From Shewanella woodyi ATCC 51908 (GTDB lineage Bacteria > Pseudomonadota > Gammaproteobacteria > Enterobacterales > Shewanellaceae): a stretch of 64,000 nt of DNA. The notes under the pieces were generated by a model. The model was not told the DNA's origin. It saw nothing but the letters and a program-made list of their open reading frames with translations, and did not search any database. The stretch lies in the NCBI RefSeq assembly GCF_000019525.1, contig NC_010506.1:992001-1056000 (forward strand). The letters are read 5' to 3'. Position 1 is the stretch's first letter; each line of letters opens with the position of its first letter. Position numbers and translations under genes: made by a program. Below are positions 1 to 9,949 of the stretch, one piece after another.

Positions 1-589
1 CTAAGGCTTCTTGCATAGAGGCGTTTTGATTACGTTTGGCATAGCGGTGCTCACGAAAACGTGTAAGCAGGACTAACATCAGCTGAGAGATTGCGAAGGC
101 ACTGAAGATAGCGATAAAGGTGTCTAAGGTAAGATCTTCAGCCCATAACAGCACCGAACGTATGATAATCGCGGTAGCAATGGCGGCACTGGCATCAACG
201 ATGGCAACGGAGATATTTCCTTTGAGGATCAGCTCGCTTTTGTTGAACTCATTTAGGGCTATTTTATCGTGAAGATAGCGGCCTAGCTTAATTAAGATAA
301 GGCCAAATAAACCATAGGCGGTCATGCCAACGGCTTCCACTAGATAGGAGTGGGCTGCTTCGCCAGTGATAGCGCCAGTTAACACAATACCTAAACCGGC
401 GATGGCACCAGCAGTGCTTATGCCGAATGCAAAGTTATCTTTTTCTGAGAGCTCAACCCGGCTATCGACTTTAATTGTCCAGCCCTGCAGGTAACGCATA
501 AAGGTTAAAAGAATTATCGCTATAGTCAGATCAATGGCGAGAATGATAACCAGATCTTGTGTGATACCGAAGTCTTGAAATAATGTCAT
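1..589 (-). CDS. DUF350 family inner-membrane protein (3' end cut by window edge)
   Basis: Leftward gene starting at the ATG at 589 and still open at base 1, giving about 196 codons with no stop. The translation starts MTLFQDFGITQDLVIILAID and has about five hydrophobic segments, roughly residues 10-30, 47-68, 78-102, 125-148 and 155-178. The glycine- and alanine-rich helices (AFGISTAGAIAGLGIVLTGA) and the acidic/polar spacing look like the DUF350 (E. coli YjfL-like) family. The length suggests the two-repeat form. It lies 13 bp downstream of a leftward lipoprotein gene, so the two are probably co-transcribed. DUF350 genes often sit with PspA-like or glutathionylspermidine-synthase-like genes in an envelope-stress context; such partners would lie left of the window. 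Molecular function is unknown. Confidence 0.75.
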   Translation of the reverse strand, partial: MTLFQDFGITQDLVIILAIDLTIAIILLTFMRYLQGWTIKVDSRVELSEKDNFAFGISTAGAIAGLGIVLTGAITGEAAHSYLVEAVGMTAYGLFGLILIKLGRYLHDKIALNEFNKSELILKGNISVAIVDASAAIATAIIIRSVLLWAEDLTLDTFIAIFSAFAISQLMLVLLTRFREHRYAKRNQNASMQEAL

Positions 590-602
590 GTGGGTTCCTT
601 AC

Positions 603-1562
603 CTATTTTCCTCGGCGTACACCGCGAGTAGTGCGACTGTTAGAATTGCGGAAGTTACTGTTCTTAGAGTAGTTAGAACGGAACTTACTGCCACTTTTGC
701 TACTGCTACCTGTTGAGCTAGCCTTAGGTGTACTTGTGCTTTGACGGGACAAACTTGTTGAGCCTGAACGCGATTTTGCGTAGGGGCTGTCAAATTTCTT
801 CCCTTGGGAACTGAACTGTTTCTTGGTGCGCTCAAAGGTTTTGTTCTGTGCCCTAGCTTGCTTTGGTGAGGTGTAGCGGTAACGCCCTACATCATTGTAG
901 TAGCTATAGTTTCTTCGGCTTGACCAACGATCGTAACCGATAGGCCCACGCATCACATTCGAGAACATGGAATACATGCCATACCAAGCCCAAAAAGACA
1001 TACCATTAGAGCCAGTTTGCCAGCTGCCGTAACCTGGATTACCTACAAGTTGGCTGCCTGCACCAAAATCTTCCGCACCGTTGGCAAGTGCCGCAGCTTC
1101 ACGGCTAATTGAGTTCACTCTTGCTAATGCGCCGTTAGACATATCGGCTACGACGTTAAGAGGATCTGACAGCATATCGTTAAAGAGGCTAGGATCGGCA
1201 GCCTGATAGATATTTTCAGCTTCAGCTAGCTGCTGATCGAGATCGACGAAGTTTTTGGCATCACCAAGCTCTTGATAGCGGCGGACCAAAGAGGTAAACA
1301 TGGGTCCTTGCTGTGTCGCGTCTTTAGCGAGCTCATTAAAGAGGGGAGCCATATCCGGTTGCTGTTTCGCTAAAATACCACTGTACTGTTTAAGTAAAGT
1401 GGCGTTACGAATCTGGCCGTTATCGAGCATCTGCCCGAGGGAATCGATTCTCTGGCCTGCTAATTGCTGATATTTAGCAATTTGATCAGGCCTGTCATCG
1501 CCGCAACCGACTAAGGTCATTAGCAATGTTAGGGTGAGAACACGTATTAGCATCGCTGCCAT
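603..1562 (-). CDS. Predicted lipoprotein with basic Ser/Arg-rich tail
   Basis: A 319-aa protein with a short hydrophobic leader and the lipobox LVGC near residue 20, so lipidation and envelope location are predicted. After the cysteine comes an alpha-helical region (about residues 25-150) and an aromatic segment rich in Trp, Tyr and Met (about 175-215). The tail of about 90 residues is highly basic and rich in Ser, Arg, Lys and Asn. The start at 1562 is supported by GGAG five bases upstream (GGAGAAAAC then ATG); a second ATG three codons later is also possible. It is followed after 13 bp by the DUF350 gene. I do not recognise the family. The basic low-complexity tail suggests contact with an anionic partner such as peptidoglycan, LPS or nucleic acid, which is inference only. 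Confidence 0.8.
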   Translation of the reverse strand: MAAMLIRVLTLTLLMTLVGCGDDRPDQIAKYQQLAGQRIDSLGQMLDNGQIRNATLLKQYSGILAKQQPDMAPLFNELAKDATQQGPMFTSLVRRYQELGDAKNFVDLDQQLAEAENIYQAADPSLFNDMLSDPLNVVADMSNGALARVNSISREAAALANGAEDFGAGSQLVGNPGYGSWQTGSNGMSFWAWYGMYSMFSNVMRGPIGYDRWSSRRNYSYYNDVGRYRYTSPKQARAQNKTFERTKKQFSSQGKKFDSPYAKSRSGSTSLSRQSTSTPKASSTGSSSKSGSKFRSNYSKNSNFRNSNSRTTRGVRRGK

Positions 1563-1813
1563 GTTTTCTCCATTTTGATAGGGTAGAGGTTAATTATAAA
1601 TATCTATTTTTAGCTATCTATTTCATAACTTAATATATCTAGATTTAAGTTATAGTAACCTCTAGATTGAATTAAAAAGTACTCTTTTTTTATTTAACTT
1701 GTGTCATAGGGCCTTTAGACCCATTTAACGTCACATTTCTGTTACCACAAAGACATATTATGTCCTAAATGATAATAAGTCGATTGTCATAATTGTTAGG
1801 GATTATTATTGCC

Positions 1814-4678
1814 ATGGAAAACATCAGTAACAAGCCACTGTCTGCCATTATTTCTGAAGTTGCAGATCGTTACTGGCAACGCATTAACGACGTTTTCCCT
1901 GAACTTGCCAATGAGTTGACCAAGGAGCAGGGGGAGGAGCTTTATCGCATAATGGGTTTGAGTGATTTTATTGCCGATCAGTTATGCCGTCACCCTCAGT
2001 GGATACTCTCCCTTTTCAATGGTGAGCTCAATAACCTTTCACGTTCAGAGTTTGATAAAGATCTCCACGGCTTGTTAAGTGAGTGCCAGAGTGAAGATGA
2101 AGCTAACCGAGTTTTAAGATGCTATCGAAATAAGCAGATGGTGCGCCTAGCTTGGCGGGACTTTTTAGGTTATGCCTCATTAGAAAATTCATTACTGGAT
2201 CTGTCTGCGCTAGCGGAAGCTCTGATTATCTCAGCCCGTGACTGGCTCTATATTCAGGCTTGTAAGCAGTATGGCACCCCAATGGACAGTGAGGGAAACC
2301 CTCAGCCTCTTATTATTCTAGGTATGGGGAAATTGGGAGGAAGGGAGCTGAACTTCTCCTCTGATATCGATCTTATCTTCACTTTTCCTGAGCATGGTGA
2401 GACTCAAGGGGGCCGAAGAGCGATTGAGAATCAGCAGTTCTTTATCCGTATGGGACAGCGTTTAGTTAATATGCTGCATCAAGTGACTGTGGACGGATTT
2501 GTCTACCGTGTTGATATGCGATTGCGCCCTTATGGTGAGAGTGGTCCCTTAGTTGTTAGCTTTAGTGGCCTTGAAGATTACTACCAAGAGCAAGGTAGAG
2601 ATTGGGAGCGTTATGCCATGGTGAAAGCCAGAGCACTAGGGCCTTGGACCGCTTTCTCTGATGAGCTCCACTCTATGCTCAGGCCATTTGTCTATCGCCG
2701 CTATATCGATTTTTCGGCTATCGAGTCTCTGCGTAAGATGAAGCAGCTCATTACCCAAGAGGTGAGACGTCGCCAGCTCACCGATAACATTAAGTTGGGC
2801 GCGGGCGGGATCCGAGAAGTTGAGTTTGTGGTGCAAAGTTTTCAGCTTATTCGTGGAGGGCGTGAGCCTTCGTTGAGACAGCAGAGCTTGTTTGCTGCAA
2901 TTGATACTTTATATCAGTTAGGCCAGTTAGAGTATTTGGCCGTTGATGAGCTTAAGCAGAGTTATTTGCTGCTGAGACGGGTTGAAAATCTGCTTCAGGG
3001 GATAGGGGATCAACAAACACAAACCTTGCCTGATAGTGGCTTGAACTGGTATCGATTATGCCACTGTATGGGCATGGCTTCTGAAGCTGAGTTGCGCACC
3101 CATATTGAATCGGCCATGAGTAAGATCCATCGTCACTTTATTGAGACTGTGGGTGGACGAACTCAAGACGAAGGAGCCGATCTTTGGACTCAGCAGTTGT
3201 GGATCGCCTATGAAGATGATGATGCGCAAACCTTGATTAAAGAGCAGATGATTGACGACCCAGAATTGTGGCCACAGCTCAAATCTTGGCGTGAGACGGT
3301 TGCTAATCGCAGTATCGGTCCAAGGGGCAGAGACACGCTGGACAAGCTGATGCCTTGGCTATTGAGAGAGTTTACTAATTTACCGACGCCCTCAGATGCA
3401 CTCAACTCTGTTTCAAAAGTGATCGATCAGATCTTAACTCGTACGACCTACCTTGAGTTGCTCTATGAAAACCCTGGAGCGCGCCAACAGCTGGTGAGCC
3501 TGTGTTGTGCCAGTCCTTGGATTGCGGCTCAACTGGCTAAATTTCCCATGTTGCTCGATGAGCTTATCGATCCCACCCAGCTTTATGACACCACCTCTTT
3601 AGATGACTATGGCAGTGAGCTTAGGCAGTACCTTTTACGAGTGCCTGAGGAGGATATGGAACAGCAGATGGAAGCTTTGCGTCAATTTAAGCTGTCTCAG
3701 CAGTTAAAAATTGCCGCCGCAGATGTGACTGGTGTACTACCTGTGAGTCAGGTCAGCGATCATCTTACTCTTTTATCTGAGGCCATTATCGAACAGGTAG
3801 TGATGCAAGCTTGGCAACAGGTTACTGCCCGCCACGGTGTTCCCGCTTATTTAGAGGAGGGAGTCACCGGCTTCGCTGTGATTGGTTATGGTAAGGCGGG
3901 AGGGATAGAGCTGGGGTATGGCTCAGATCTCGATCTGGTTTTCCTGCATAGTTTTTCTCGGGAAAAATATCCAGATCAAGGGGAAACAGATGGTGATCGC
4001 CCCATTGAGGTTGGGCACTTCTATCTTAAATTGGCTCAGCGGATTCTTCATTTATTCTCAACTCGGACCACGTCGGGTGAGCTCTATGAGGTGGATATGC
4101 GACTAAGACCATCGGGGGCCTCAGGCTTATTGGTCAGTGAGATTGAGTACTTTGGTGAGTATCAACGTGAAGAGGCGTGGACATGGGAGCACCAGGCTCT
4201 GGTTCGTGCTCGCTTTATGTTTGGTAGTAATGGATTATCTAGCCGTTTTAGTGAGTTGAGATCTGAAGTGTTACAGCTTGCAAGAGATGGGTCTGACTTA
4301 GCTAAAGCAGTAAGGGATATGCGTACTAAGATGCGTGATCACCTGCTGAAAGTAAAAACTGGCCATTTTGATCTAAAACAGAGCGCTGGCGGGATAGCCG
4401 ATATTGAGTTTATTGCTCAGTATCTGGTACTGGCCAATGCCAATCAACATAATGAGCTTTCATTTTGGTCAGATAACATTCGTATCTTTACTGGGTTAGG
4501 CGAGCTGGGAATATTGGCCCATGCAGATGTTGAGTCTCTCATACAAGCATACCTATTTCTTCGTGATGAGAGCCATAGGCAGACATTGCAACAAAAGCCC
4601 GGTGAGCTACCTTTAGACTTGGTTGCTGAACATGCTAATCGTGTAATGGATATCTATCAGAGGATCTTAGTAGATTAG
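1814..4678 (+). CDS. glnE: Bifunctional glutamine synthetase adenylyltransferase / adenylyl-removing enzyme
   Basis: GlnE adenylylates and de-adenylylates glutamine synthetase in response to PII, setting nitrogen assimilation. The 954-aa product is close to the usual ~945-950 aa. Two nucleotidyltransferase cores are visible. The N-terminal one ([10 protein letters not shown] then SSDIDLIF, about residues 170-192) corresponds to the adenylyl-removing half. The C-terminal one ([10 protein letters not shown] then GSDLDLVF, about 690-712) corresponds to the adenylyltransferase half. Each is followed by a helical GlnD-PII-uridylyltransferase-like region ([15 protein letters not shown] and [15 protein letters not shown]). 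The frame is open from a TTG at 1793, but the ATG at 1814 gives a normal N-terminus with AGGG 12 bases upstream, so I chose it. The gene stands alone and is clearly core. Confidence 0.97.
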   Translation: MENISNKPLSAIISEVADRYWQRINDVFPELANELTKEQGEELYRIMGLSDFIADQLCRHPQWILSLFNGELNNLSRSEFDKDLHGLLSECQSEDEANRVLRCYRNKQMVRLAWRDFLGYASLENSLLDLSALAEALIISARDWLYIQACKQYGTPMDSEGNPQPLIILGMGKLGGRELNFSSDIDLIFTFPEHGETQGGRRAIENQQFFIRMGQRLVNMLHQVTVDGFVYRVDMRLRPYGESGPLVVSFSGLEDYYQEQGRDWERYAMVKARALGPWTAFSDELHSMLRPFVYRRYIDFSAIESLRKMKQLITQEVRRRQLTDNIKLGAGGIREVEFVVQSFQLIRGGREPSLRQQSLFAAIDTLYQLGQLEYLAVDELKQSYLLLRRVENLLQGIGDQQTQTLPDSGLNWYRLCHCMGMASEAELRTHIESAMSKIHRHFIETVGGRTQDEGADLWTQQLWIAYEDDDAQTLIKEQMIDDPELWPQLKSWRETVANRSIGPRGRDTLDKLMPWLLREFTNLPTPSDALNSVSKVIDQILTRTTYLELLYENPGARQQLVSLCCASPWIAAQLAKFPMLLDELIDPTQLYDTTSLDDYGSELRQYLLRVPEEDMEQQMEALRQFKLSQQLKIAAADVTGVLPVSQVSDHLTLLSEAIIEQVVMQAWQQVTARHGVPAYLEEGVTGFAVIGYGKAGGIELGYGSDLDLVFLHSFSREKYPDQGETDGDRPIEVGHFYLKLAQRILHLFSTRTTSGELYEVDMRLRPSGASGLLVSEIEYFGEYQREEAWTWEHQALVRARFMFGSNGLSSRFSELRSEVLQLARDGSDLAKAVRDMRTKMRDHLLKVKTGHFDLKQSAGGIADIEFIAQYLVLANANQHNELSFWSDNIRIFTGLGELGILAHADVESLIQAYLFLRDESHRQTLQQKPGELPLDLVAEHANRVMDIYQRILVD

Positions 4679-4885
4679 AATTGTCACTCTTTTTTAGCTC
4701 AAGGAGGAGCAGAGTCATTTTGCCGCTTTACCCCTAAGTTTTAAGTATAACGCTTCGCATTATGCGGCATATTTTTGTCTTTTATATGAGGAACCCTCTT
4801 AAGGCATTGAAACTAATGTGGGTGTACTGGTTGGCTCGACTATTGCTGTGTACTTAGTACGTCAGCTTAGTTCTTGGAGTCGCCC

Positions 4886-5620
4886 ATGAAACCCATTACA
4901 AATCGTTCTCAATGTGGAGCAATGGCTCCTGATTATCTGACCTTCAGTGTTATCTCTTTGCCTAAAAAGAGAGTTAAAGCTCCCTATTGCCTCCTTAAAC
5001 CAGTGAAAGAGAAAACGGTTTTTCCCCTTTTTTGGTTGTGCCTATTGGCTTGTCTATTGTTGTGTAACACTGTGATGGCGGCCGATGTCAGTCGGGAGAT
5101 TAGGGACTACTACCTTCAACAGATACTTGAGGGCAGTGATCATACTCAAGATGACGGCGCTACTCACTTAGGACTGGAGTTTCGAATTAAGGGGGAGGGA
5201 GATAAGTTTGAGATCGGTTACACCAGTCGCTCAAATTGGCAATTGGGGTTTGAACAGATCGCACTTGGCAGAGATAACTTTTTATTCTCTGAGCTGCCAG
5301 TGTTAGCGCTTAATGAGTGGAAAAGCTTAGCTCAGGAAGTTGGGGAGTATGAAGGTTGGGGAGCCAAATTGGGTTATCGTTATGAGCTAACTCCTCGATT
5401 ATCAAGCTCCATCCATTTGGGAGGGTTTAATTGGAAGCAATACTCCCATGATAATCTGAATCAGTGGTATGGAGAGCAAAGCGGGATATCTCCCTATGGG
5501 GGAGTTGGTTTGGAGTACACGTTAAATGCTAATGCCAGCTTTCGATTCAATTGGCAGCACTTCGAGTTGAATAGTGACTGTTTTGATGATTTTGCTATCA
5601 GGCTCGATTATCGATTTTAG
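4886..5620 (+). CDS. Exported beta-barrel-like outer-membrane protein
   Basis: A 244-aa protein that I do not recognise by family. The start at 4886 has GGAG six bases upstream, preferred to the in-frame TTG at 4874. The N-terminus is unusual: about 35 polar and basic residues precede a strong hydrophobic stretch (FPLFWLCLLACLLLCNT) that ends in the signal-peptidase-like site VMA|AD near residue 60, so the signal peptide would have an extended n-region. The mature part alternates hydrophobic and polar residues with many Trp, Tyr and Gly (LGLEFRIKG, FEIGYTSR, WGAKLGYRYEL, FRFNWQHFEL) and ends IRLDYRF with a C-terminal Phe. This is typical of a small outer-membrane beta-barrel. It is flanked by two other small uncharacterised genes on the same strand. 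Confidence 0.75.
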   Translation: MKPITNRSQCGAMAPDYLTFSVISLPKKRVKAPYCLLKPVKEKTVFPLFWLCLLACLLLCNTVMAADVSREIRDYYLQQILEGSDHTQDDGATHLGLEFRIKGEGDKFEIGYTSRSNWQLGFEQIALGRDNFLFSELPVLALNEWKSLAQEVGEYEGWGAKLGYRYELTPRLSSSIHLGGFNWKQYSHDNLNQWYGEQSGISPYGGVGLEYTLNANASFRFNWQHFELNSDCFDDFAIRLDYRF

Positions 5621-5735
5621 TGAAATATTTAATACTGATACGAATTGTTGCAGTTATTCATCAAGTTCAGATTTTACTGTATGACGTTTTGAATTATATT
5701 CCTATCAATGCCTCATGTTCTGTTAGGAAGCCTAA

Positions 5736-6116
5736 ATGGCGATTGGAAATATTGCTGCATCGACCTCGATCAATGATCTAAGTCACCAAACACAACCTCA
5801 GCATCAAACTAAAGACCTTGTCTCTTCTAATATGGCAGAGGTGCCCTTAGCTAAAGTGAAGTTATCCCCTGCTGCACTTAGTTTAAGTGAGAGAGAGCAA
5901 AAGTTAGCTAATAATACTCAAAATAGCACTCAAGTTAGTACTCAAGTTGAGGCAAAAGAGGATGAAGCCAGCGGCGGAGTAAAGTCTTTTGCCTATGGTG
6001 CATTAGGTATGGATCATCCCGATAAGGTGGATCAAGCGGAGGATGACTCCTACACGGCAGGCCAGTTTCTAAAAGCGGCTGCGACAGTGGGCAGTGTTAT
6101 AGCGCTGTTTGTTTAA
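5736..6116 (+). CDS. Hypothetical protein with C-terminal hydrophobic segment
   Basis: A 126-aa protein starting at the ATG at 5736, with AGGA about eight bases upstream. Residues 1-75 are polar, rich in Ser, Thr, Gln and Asn and probably disordered. The conserved-looking core is FAYGALGMDHPDKVDQ (about residues 85-100), followed by a tyrosine-containing linker and a C-terminal hydrophobic stretch (FLKAAATVGSVIALFV). No signal peptide is evident. I recall similar short proteins in marine gammaproteobacteria but cannot name a function. It is separated from its neighbours by more than 100 bp and may be monocistronic. Confidence 0.65.
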   Translation: MAIGNIAASTSINDLSHQTQPQHQTKDLVSSNMAEVPLAKVKLSPAALSLSEREQKLANNTQNSTQVSTQVEAKEDEASGGVKSFAYGALGMDHPDKVDQAEDDSYTAGQFLKAAATVGSVIALFV

Positions 6117-6258
6117 TCTACTATCTAGCTAATCTCTGTTTTTTTACCTGTTATTTATCTCGACTCCAGCGTGAAAGTAGTTATTTAAACTTTTACGGCT
6201 TATCATCAAAACTTCATTTGTTAATAATAAGTTTTTGAAAACTTGTCATGGAGTCATT

Positions 6259-6984
6259 ATGAATGGAATCAAACTTTTTATCGCGTTTATCTTAAGTGGT
6301 CTCTGCGGTGCTTTTCTTTTCAGTTTAACTCTAGTGTCTGGTAACAGTAGCGTTAAGAGTTATTCAGATAAGGAGCTTAGAGTTACAAGGTCTGAATCCA
6401 TAGAAAAAGATGCAGAATCTTTGGCTGAGCTTAACAGGAACCTTAGGGAAGAGGGAGAGATAGATAAAGCGAATATTGCAACTCTTGAATCTCGATTGGA
6501 GCAGATGACGGATGAGATAGATAGACTTAATGCACTTGTAGAGTCAAAGTCTGTAACCATAGAGGAGCTGACAGCCGAGTTGGAAGCTGGTTTGACTGAA
6601 TATGCACAATCTCTCATAGAGAAGCAGTTGGAAGATAAAATACAGAATGAACTCGCACAGCACTCTGGTGTGGCTTCATCCAAAGGCATTAAAAGGTTAA
6701 TTAATGCAGAACGTAGAGATGAACAGTGGGCCTATGATGTCGAGACTCGGCTTGCTGATTTTGTTCAGATGTCGGAAGCCAGTGGTGAACTCATTGTCAA
6801 AGGTGTGAATTGTCGAAGTCAAAGCTGTGAGTTTAGTTTTACTCATGATGACTCATTTGTTGGCTGGGATCAGTTTAGAGATGAACTTTATGCTCAGGAG
6901 TGGTGGCCATTTAATAATACGCATATATTCATAACGCAAAATGGTATAGAGGTATTGGCGACACAAACAGTCAAGCAGCAATAA
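6259..6984 (+). CDS. Single-pass membrane protein with periplasmic coiled coil
   Basis: A 241-aa protein. I chose the ATG at 6259 because GGAG lies five bases upstream; the frame itself opens at a TTG at 6235. One N-terminal membrane segment (IKLFIAFILSGLCGAFLFSL) is followed by a long charged coiled coil (about residues 40-130, rich in Glu, Leu and Lys). The C-terminal domain has two cysteines four residues apart (NCRSQSC, about 190-195) and aromatic residues (WDQFRDELYAQEWWPF), so a periplasmic disulfide is plausible. No family recognised. The neighbouring gene on the right is convergent. Confidence 0.7.
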   Translation: MNGIKLFIAFILSGLCGAFLFSLTLVSGNSSVKSYSDKELRVTRSESIEKDAESLAELNRNLREEGEIDKANIATLESRLEQMTDEIDRLNALVESKSVTIEELTAELEAGLTEYAQSLIEKQLEDKIQNELAQHSGVASSKGIKRLINAERRDEQWAYDVETRLADFVQMSEASGELIVKGVNCRSQSCEFSFTHDDSFVGWDQFRDELYAQEWWPFNNTHIFITQNGIEVLATQTVKQQ

Positions 6985-7059
6985 AGTGGTGGATTTTTTT
7001 ACTTATAAACTTAATAGATCACTCAATAAAGTTTGAAAATGAGCAGATAAGTTGAATGT

Positions 7060-7875
7060 CTAGATTTGCTTATCCCTTTGGTGACTCAATCTTAGCTGTT
7101 TTATCTTTATTAAACCTGTGTCAGTGATGCTCCTCTTAATGGACAGGGTTAAAGATATAGTGACTGAGACCGTTAAGGTCACAAAAATCGCCACCAGAAT
7201 AATCAGCTGATATTTCACTGCTAACATGGGATCGCTTCCCCCTAAAATTTGTCCTGTCATCATACCCGGTAGGGTCACCAACCCCATACTGGTCATCGAG
7301 GCCAGTATAGGAGCCAAGGATTGAGATAGTGCAGATTGCAGAAAGGGGAAGGCCCCTTGGTAAGGTGTGCCTCCTAAAGCAAGTATCCCCTCATACTCCA
7401 TCTTCTTCTCGTCAAGAGCATTAAATAAGCGTTGTAGGGCAACAATATTGCCGCTTAAGCAGTTACCTAACAACATACCTGCCAGTGGAATTAAGTATTG
7501 GGCACTATAGAGAGGTTGTGGTTTTAACAGTAGTAAAAGCAAGATCAGCATAAGAGGGGCGACCCCTATGACAAGACCTGTCAGCACAGGTAGATAAAGC
7601 GCTCGTTTGGGAAGTTTAGCCCCGGTGATAATAGCGCTGGCGCCGATAAGCACCATAATACTCAACCATAAACTATTGATGAATAGGCTGTTTAGAGAGA
7701 AAAGGAACTCTAGGTAGAGACCGACAAGGATAAGTTGAACCGTCATGCGGATCACGGCTATGGATATCTCCCGCCCTAGCTTTAGTTGCAGTTTAAGATT
7801 TATCGCTAGAGGGATAAGTAGCACTGACATAAAAGCAGTGAGTTGCCACCAGCCAATATCTATGCTCGATTCCAT
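7060..7875 (-). CDS. fetB: FetB/UPF0014-family ABC permease, without an adjacent ATPase gene
   Basis: A 271-aa multi-spanning membrane protein of the UPF0014 (E. coli FetB/YbbM) family. FetB pairs with the ATPase FetA in iron export linked to oxidative-stress resistance. Family features are the opening TM region (LIPLAINLKLQLKLGREI), a long hydrophobic central block (APLMLILLLLLLKP), the conserved GNCLSGNIVALQRLF segment (about residues 138-152) and SMGLVTLPGMMTGQILGGSDP (about 196-215). The FetA ATPase that normally sits next to it is absent: upstream is a 133-bp gap and a chemotaxis gene, downstream a convergent unrelated gene. The substrate is therefore inferred from family only, and the ATPase must be encoded elsewhere if the protein works as a transporter. 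Confidence 0.85.
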   Translation of the reverse strand: MESSIDIGWWQLTAFMSVLLIPLAINLKLQLKLGREISIAVIRMTVQLILVGLYLEFLFSLNSLFINSLWLSIMVLIGASAIITGAKLPKRALYLPVLTGLVIGVAPLMLILLLLLLKPQPLYSAQYLIPLAGMLLGNCLSGNIVALQRLFNALDEKKMEYEGILALGGTPYQGAFPFLQSALSQSLAPILASMTSMGLVTLPGMMTGQILGGSDPMLAVKYQLIILVAIFVTLTVSVTISLTLSIKRSITDTGLIKIKQLRLSHQRDKQI

Positions 7876-7944
7876 TGTTTTGGCTCTTAATTATGAGCTG
7901 AAAGATGAAGTGATTTTATGTGTGATCGTAAGAGAGGTCAAAGT

Positions 7945-7971
7945 GCTATCTACAACTTAGTTGCAGATAGC
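7945..7971. terminator. Hairpin downstream of the chemotaxis receptor gene
   Basis: A 12-bp stem with one mismatch and a 3-base loop lies between the stop of the chemotaxis gene (8009) and the start of the fetB-like gene (7875). It lacks a clear T-run on the minus strand, so it may be a weak terminator or an mRNA-end stabiliser rather than a strong intrinsic terminator. Confidence 0.4.
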
Positions 7972-8008
7972 TGTCACAAGGCTTGGAATAGACTTTTTTA
8001 AACTGGAG

Positions 8009-9676
8009 TTAAGTTTGAAATTGTGCCACTTGTGATTGCAGGCGAACACTTATCTCTGCTAGTTCTTGACCCGCTTGAGCGGTTTGAGTCGCTCCGGTTG
8101 AGAGTTCGATAGACATATTGTGTATCTTATCTATATTGCGGTTTACCTCTTCTGAAACTGCACATTGCTCCTCTGAGGCCGAGGCGATTTGCGCGCTCAT
8201 CTGATTGATGTTATCCATTGCTTGTGCAATTAAGCTAAGAGAATCCCCTGAGTGACTTGCCAAATCAACGGCTACTTTTGACTGTGCCTGACTTTGATCC
8301 ATAACTGAAACGGCTTTGCTGGTACCAGACTGTAATTTACCAATTATCTCATTTATCTCTTCGGTAGATTGCTGGGTCCGAGTGGCAAGGGTTCTCACTT
8401 CATCGGCAACCACTGCAAAACCGCGTCCCTGTTCACCTGCACGGGCTGCCTCTATGGCTGCATTGAGTGCCAATAGGTTAGTTTGTTCGGCTATTCCCCT
8501 TATTACTTCTAACATCGAGGTGATGGCACTGCTTTGACTCTCTACTTCTCCGATAGCATGAGCCGATCCCTCTAATTGCTCGGCAAGTTCATTGATCTGC
8601 TCTATCACCTGCTCCACAACTTTTGTGCCTTTTACCGTTTGTTCTGAGACTTGAGTTGCGGAGTCGGCTGTTTGAGCTATGTTGTTGGCGACATCTCGGC
8701 TGGTGGTTGTTAGCTCATTCATGGCAGTGGCTACCTGAGCAGTCTCATCACGTTGTGCCTCTATCGTGGAGCTAGTTTGCGCCGTGACCACAGAGACCTC
8801 TTCGGCAGCGGTTGATAGTTGTACTGTCATCTCGGCGATGTCGGAGAAGAGAGTTAATAGCTTCTGTCTCATATCGTTCATGGCAGTTAAAAGCTCACCT
8901 ATCTCATCTTTACTAGTCACTTCAATTTTTTGGCTTAGATCCCCTGATGCTGTGGTAATCGCAGCGCGGAGCCCATTAATAATGGTAGTGGTGGTGAACC
9001 AGCTGGTGATGATACCAAACAGAACACTAACTGCGGCTATGATGGTGAGCATAAAGATAGCATTGTGCTCGTAATTCTCTGCGTGCTTGGCACTGGTTTC
9101 TGTAAACTGACTGATTTCACTAAGTAGGATTTTAAGCTCGTTGTCTAATTTCTCTTCCTCAAGTGCTACTTGCTCTGCAAGGACCTCAGCCGCATGTCTC
9201 TGGCCTTGATTGAGTAAATCAAAGACTTCATGGGCGTGCTTAACAAAGCTTTTATGCTCGACATCTATTTTTTTAAGTCCAAGATTTAGAGATTCAAACT
9301 CAGCTAAGCTTGCTCCGGTAGCATTAATCATGGCATTTTTGCTCATGCTCTTGGCTAATGAGATTTCACTCTCTATCTCTTCATTTCCATGGTCAAACTG
9401 CTTGATTGCTTTTTGTAATTTGGCCGCAGCACTCTCCTCAAGTTGTAAAATACTGCCGTAATGCATGGCACGTTCAAACTGTATTGCTTGCTCAAGCTGG
9501 TGGGTGGTAATGGCCGCAAGCTTTTCAGTAAGAGGAATATCCTGCTCGGCAATGGCCTCAAGCTCAATACCAATTTTATTCATGGAGTAGATAGCGAACC
9601 CTGAGCTGAAAATGAGTAGGAATAACAGAAAACCAGCACTTCCTATTAATTTAGCCTTGAGTGAAAATTTATTCAT
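8009..9676 (-). CDS. Methyl-accepting chemotaxis protein
   Basis: A transmembrane chemoreceptor of 555 aa that signals to CheA/CheW. TM1 is at about residues 10-30. A helical periplasmic sensor (about 31-205) resembles the four-helix-bundle type. TM2 (about 208-232) is followed by a HAMP segment ([19 protein letters not shown]). The cytoplasmic signalling domain contains the conserved hairpin tip [20 protein letters not shown] and then [15 protein letters not shown]. The start at 9676 (MNKFSLKAK) is chosen over an in-frame upstream start at 9712 because AAGGA lies just before it. No pentapeptide CheR-docking tail is visible. The ligand cannot be told from the sequence. The gene is monocistronic. 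Confidence 0.95.
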   Translation of the reverse strand: MNKFSLKAKLIGSAGFLLFLLIFSSGFAIYSMNKIGIELEAIAEQDIPLTEKLAAITTHQLEQAIQFERAMHYGSILQLEESAAAKLQKAIKQFDHGNEEIESEISLAKSMSKNAMINATGASLAEFESLNLGLKKIDVEHKSFVKHAHEVFDLLNQGQRHAAEVLAEQVALEEEKLDNELKILLSEISQFTETSAKHAENYEHNAIFMLTIIAAVSVLFGIITSWFTTTTIINGLRAAITTASGDLSQKIEVTSKDEIGELLTAMNDMRQKLLTLFSDIAEMTVQLSTAAEEVSVVTAQTSSTIEAQRDETAQVATAMNELTTTSRDVANNIAQTADSATQVSEQTVKGTKVVEQVIEQINELAEQLEGSAHAIGEVESQSSAITSMLEVIRGIAEQTNLLALNAAIEAARAGEQGRGFAVVADEVRTLATRTQQSTEEINEIIGKLQSGTSKAVSVMDQSQAQSKVAVDLASHSGDSLSLIAQAMDNINQMSAQIASASEEQCAVSEEVNRNIDKIHNMSIELSTGATQTAQAGQELAEISVRLQSQVAQFQT

Positions 9677-9915
9677 CAATATTTCCTTATCTAGGTATGC
9701 TCTACTAACCACAAGGTGGTGAGACGGTTGAGTGTCTATCTTGTGCTTTTAACTTAGGTATTAAAGAGTGTATAAATAAGAATAACTTCTATTTACCCAT
9801 TGTCCAGCAGATGTAATAGATAAGCATATGCGGAGAAAAGTTTTTACAGTAGTGCTTTTATCTCTTTATTAACCATGTATTTAGTAAGGTTAACGTTTAG
9901 GTCTCGGCGAGGAAA

Positions 9916-9939
9916 ATAGAGGGTAAGAATGCCCTCTAT
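9916..9939 (-). terminator. Intrinsic terminator after the DUF6351-like gene
   Basis: A perfect 8-bp stem with an 8-base loop lies 10 bp after the stop at 9950 and is followed on the minus strand by a short run of T. Position and structure fit termination of the leftward hydrolase-like gene. Confidence 0.6.
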
Positions 9940-9949
9940 GTGTAATCGG

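Noticed and set aside
599..835. 78-codon minus-strand frame overlapping the lipoprotein gene
   Set aside because: Lies in another frame of the basic tail of the 319-aa gene; no independent support.
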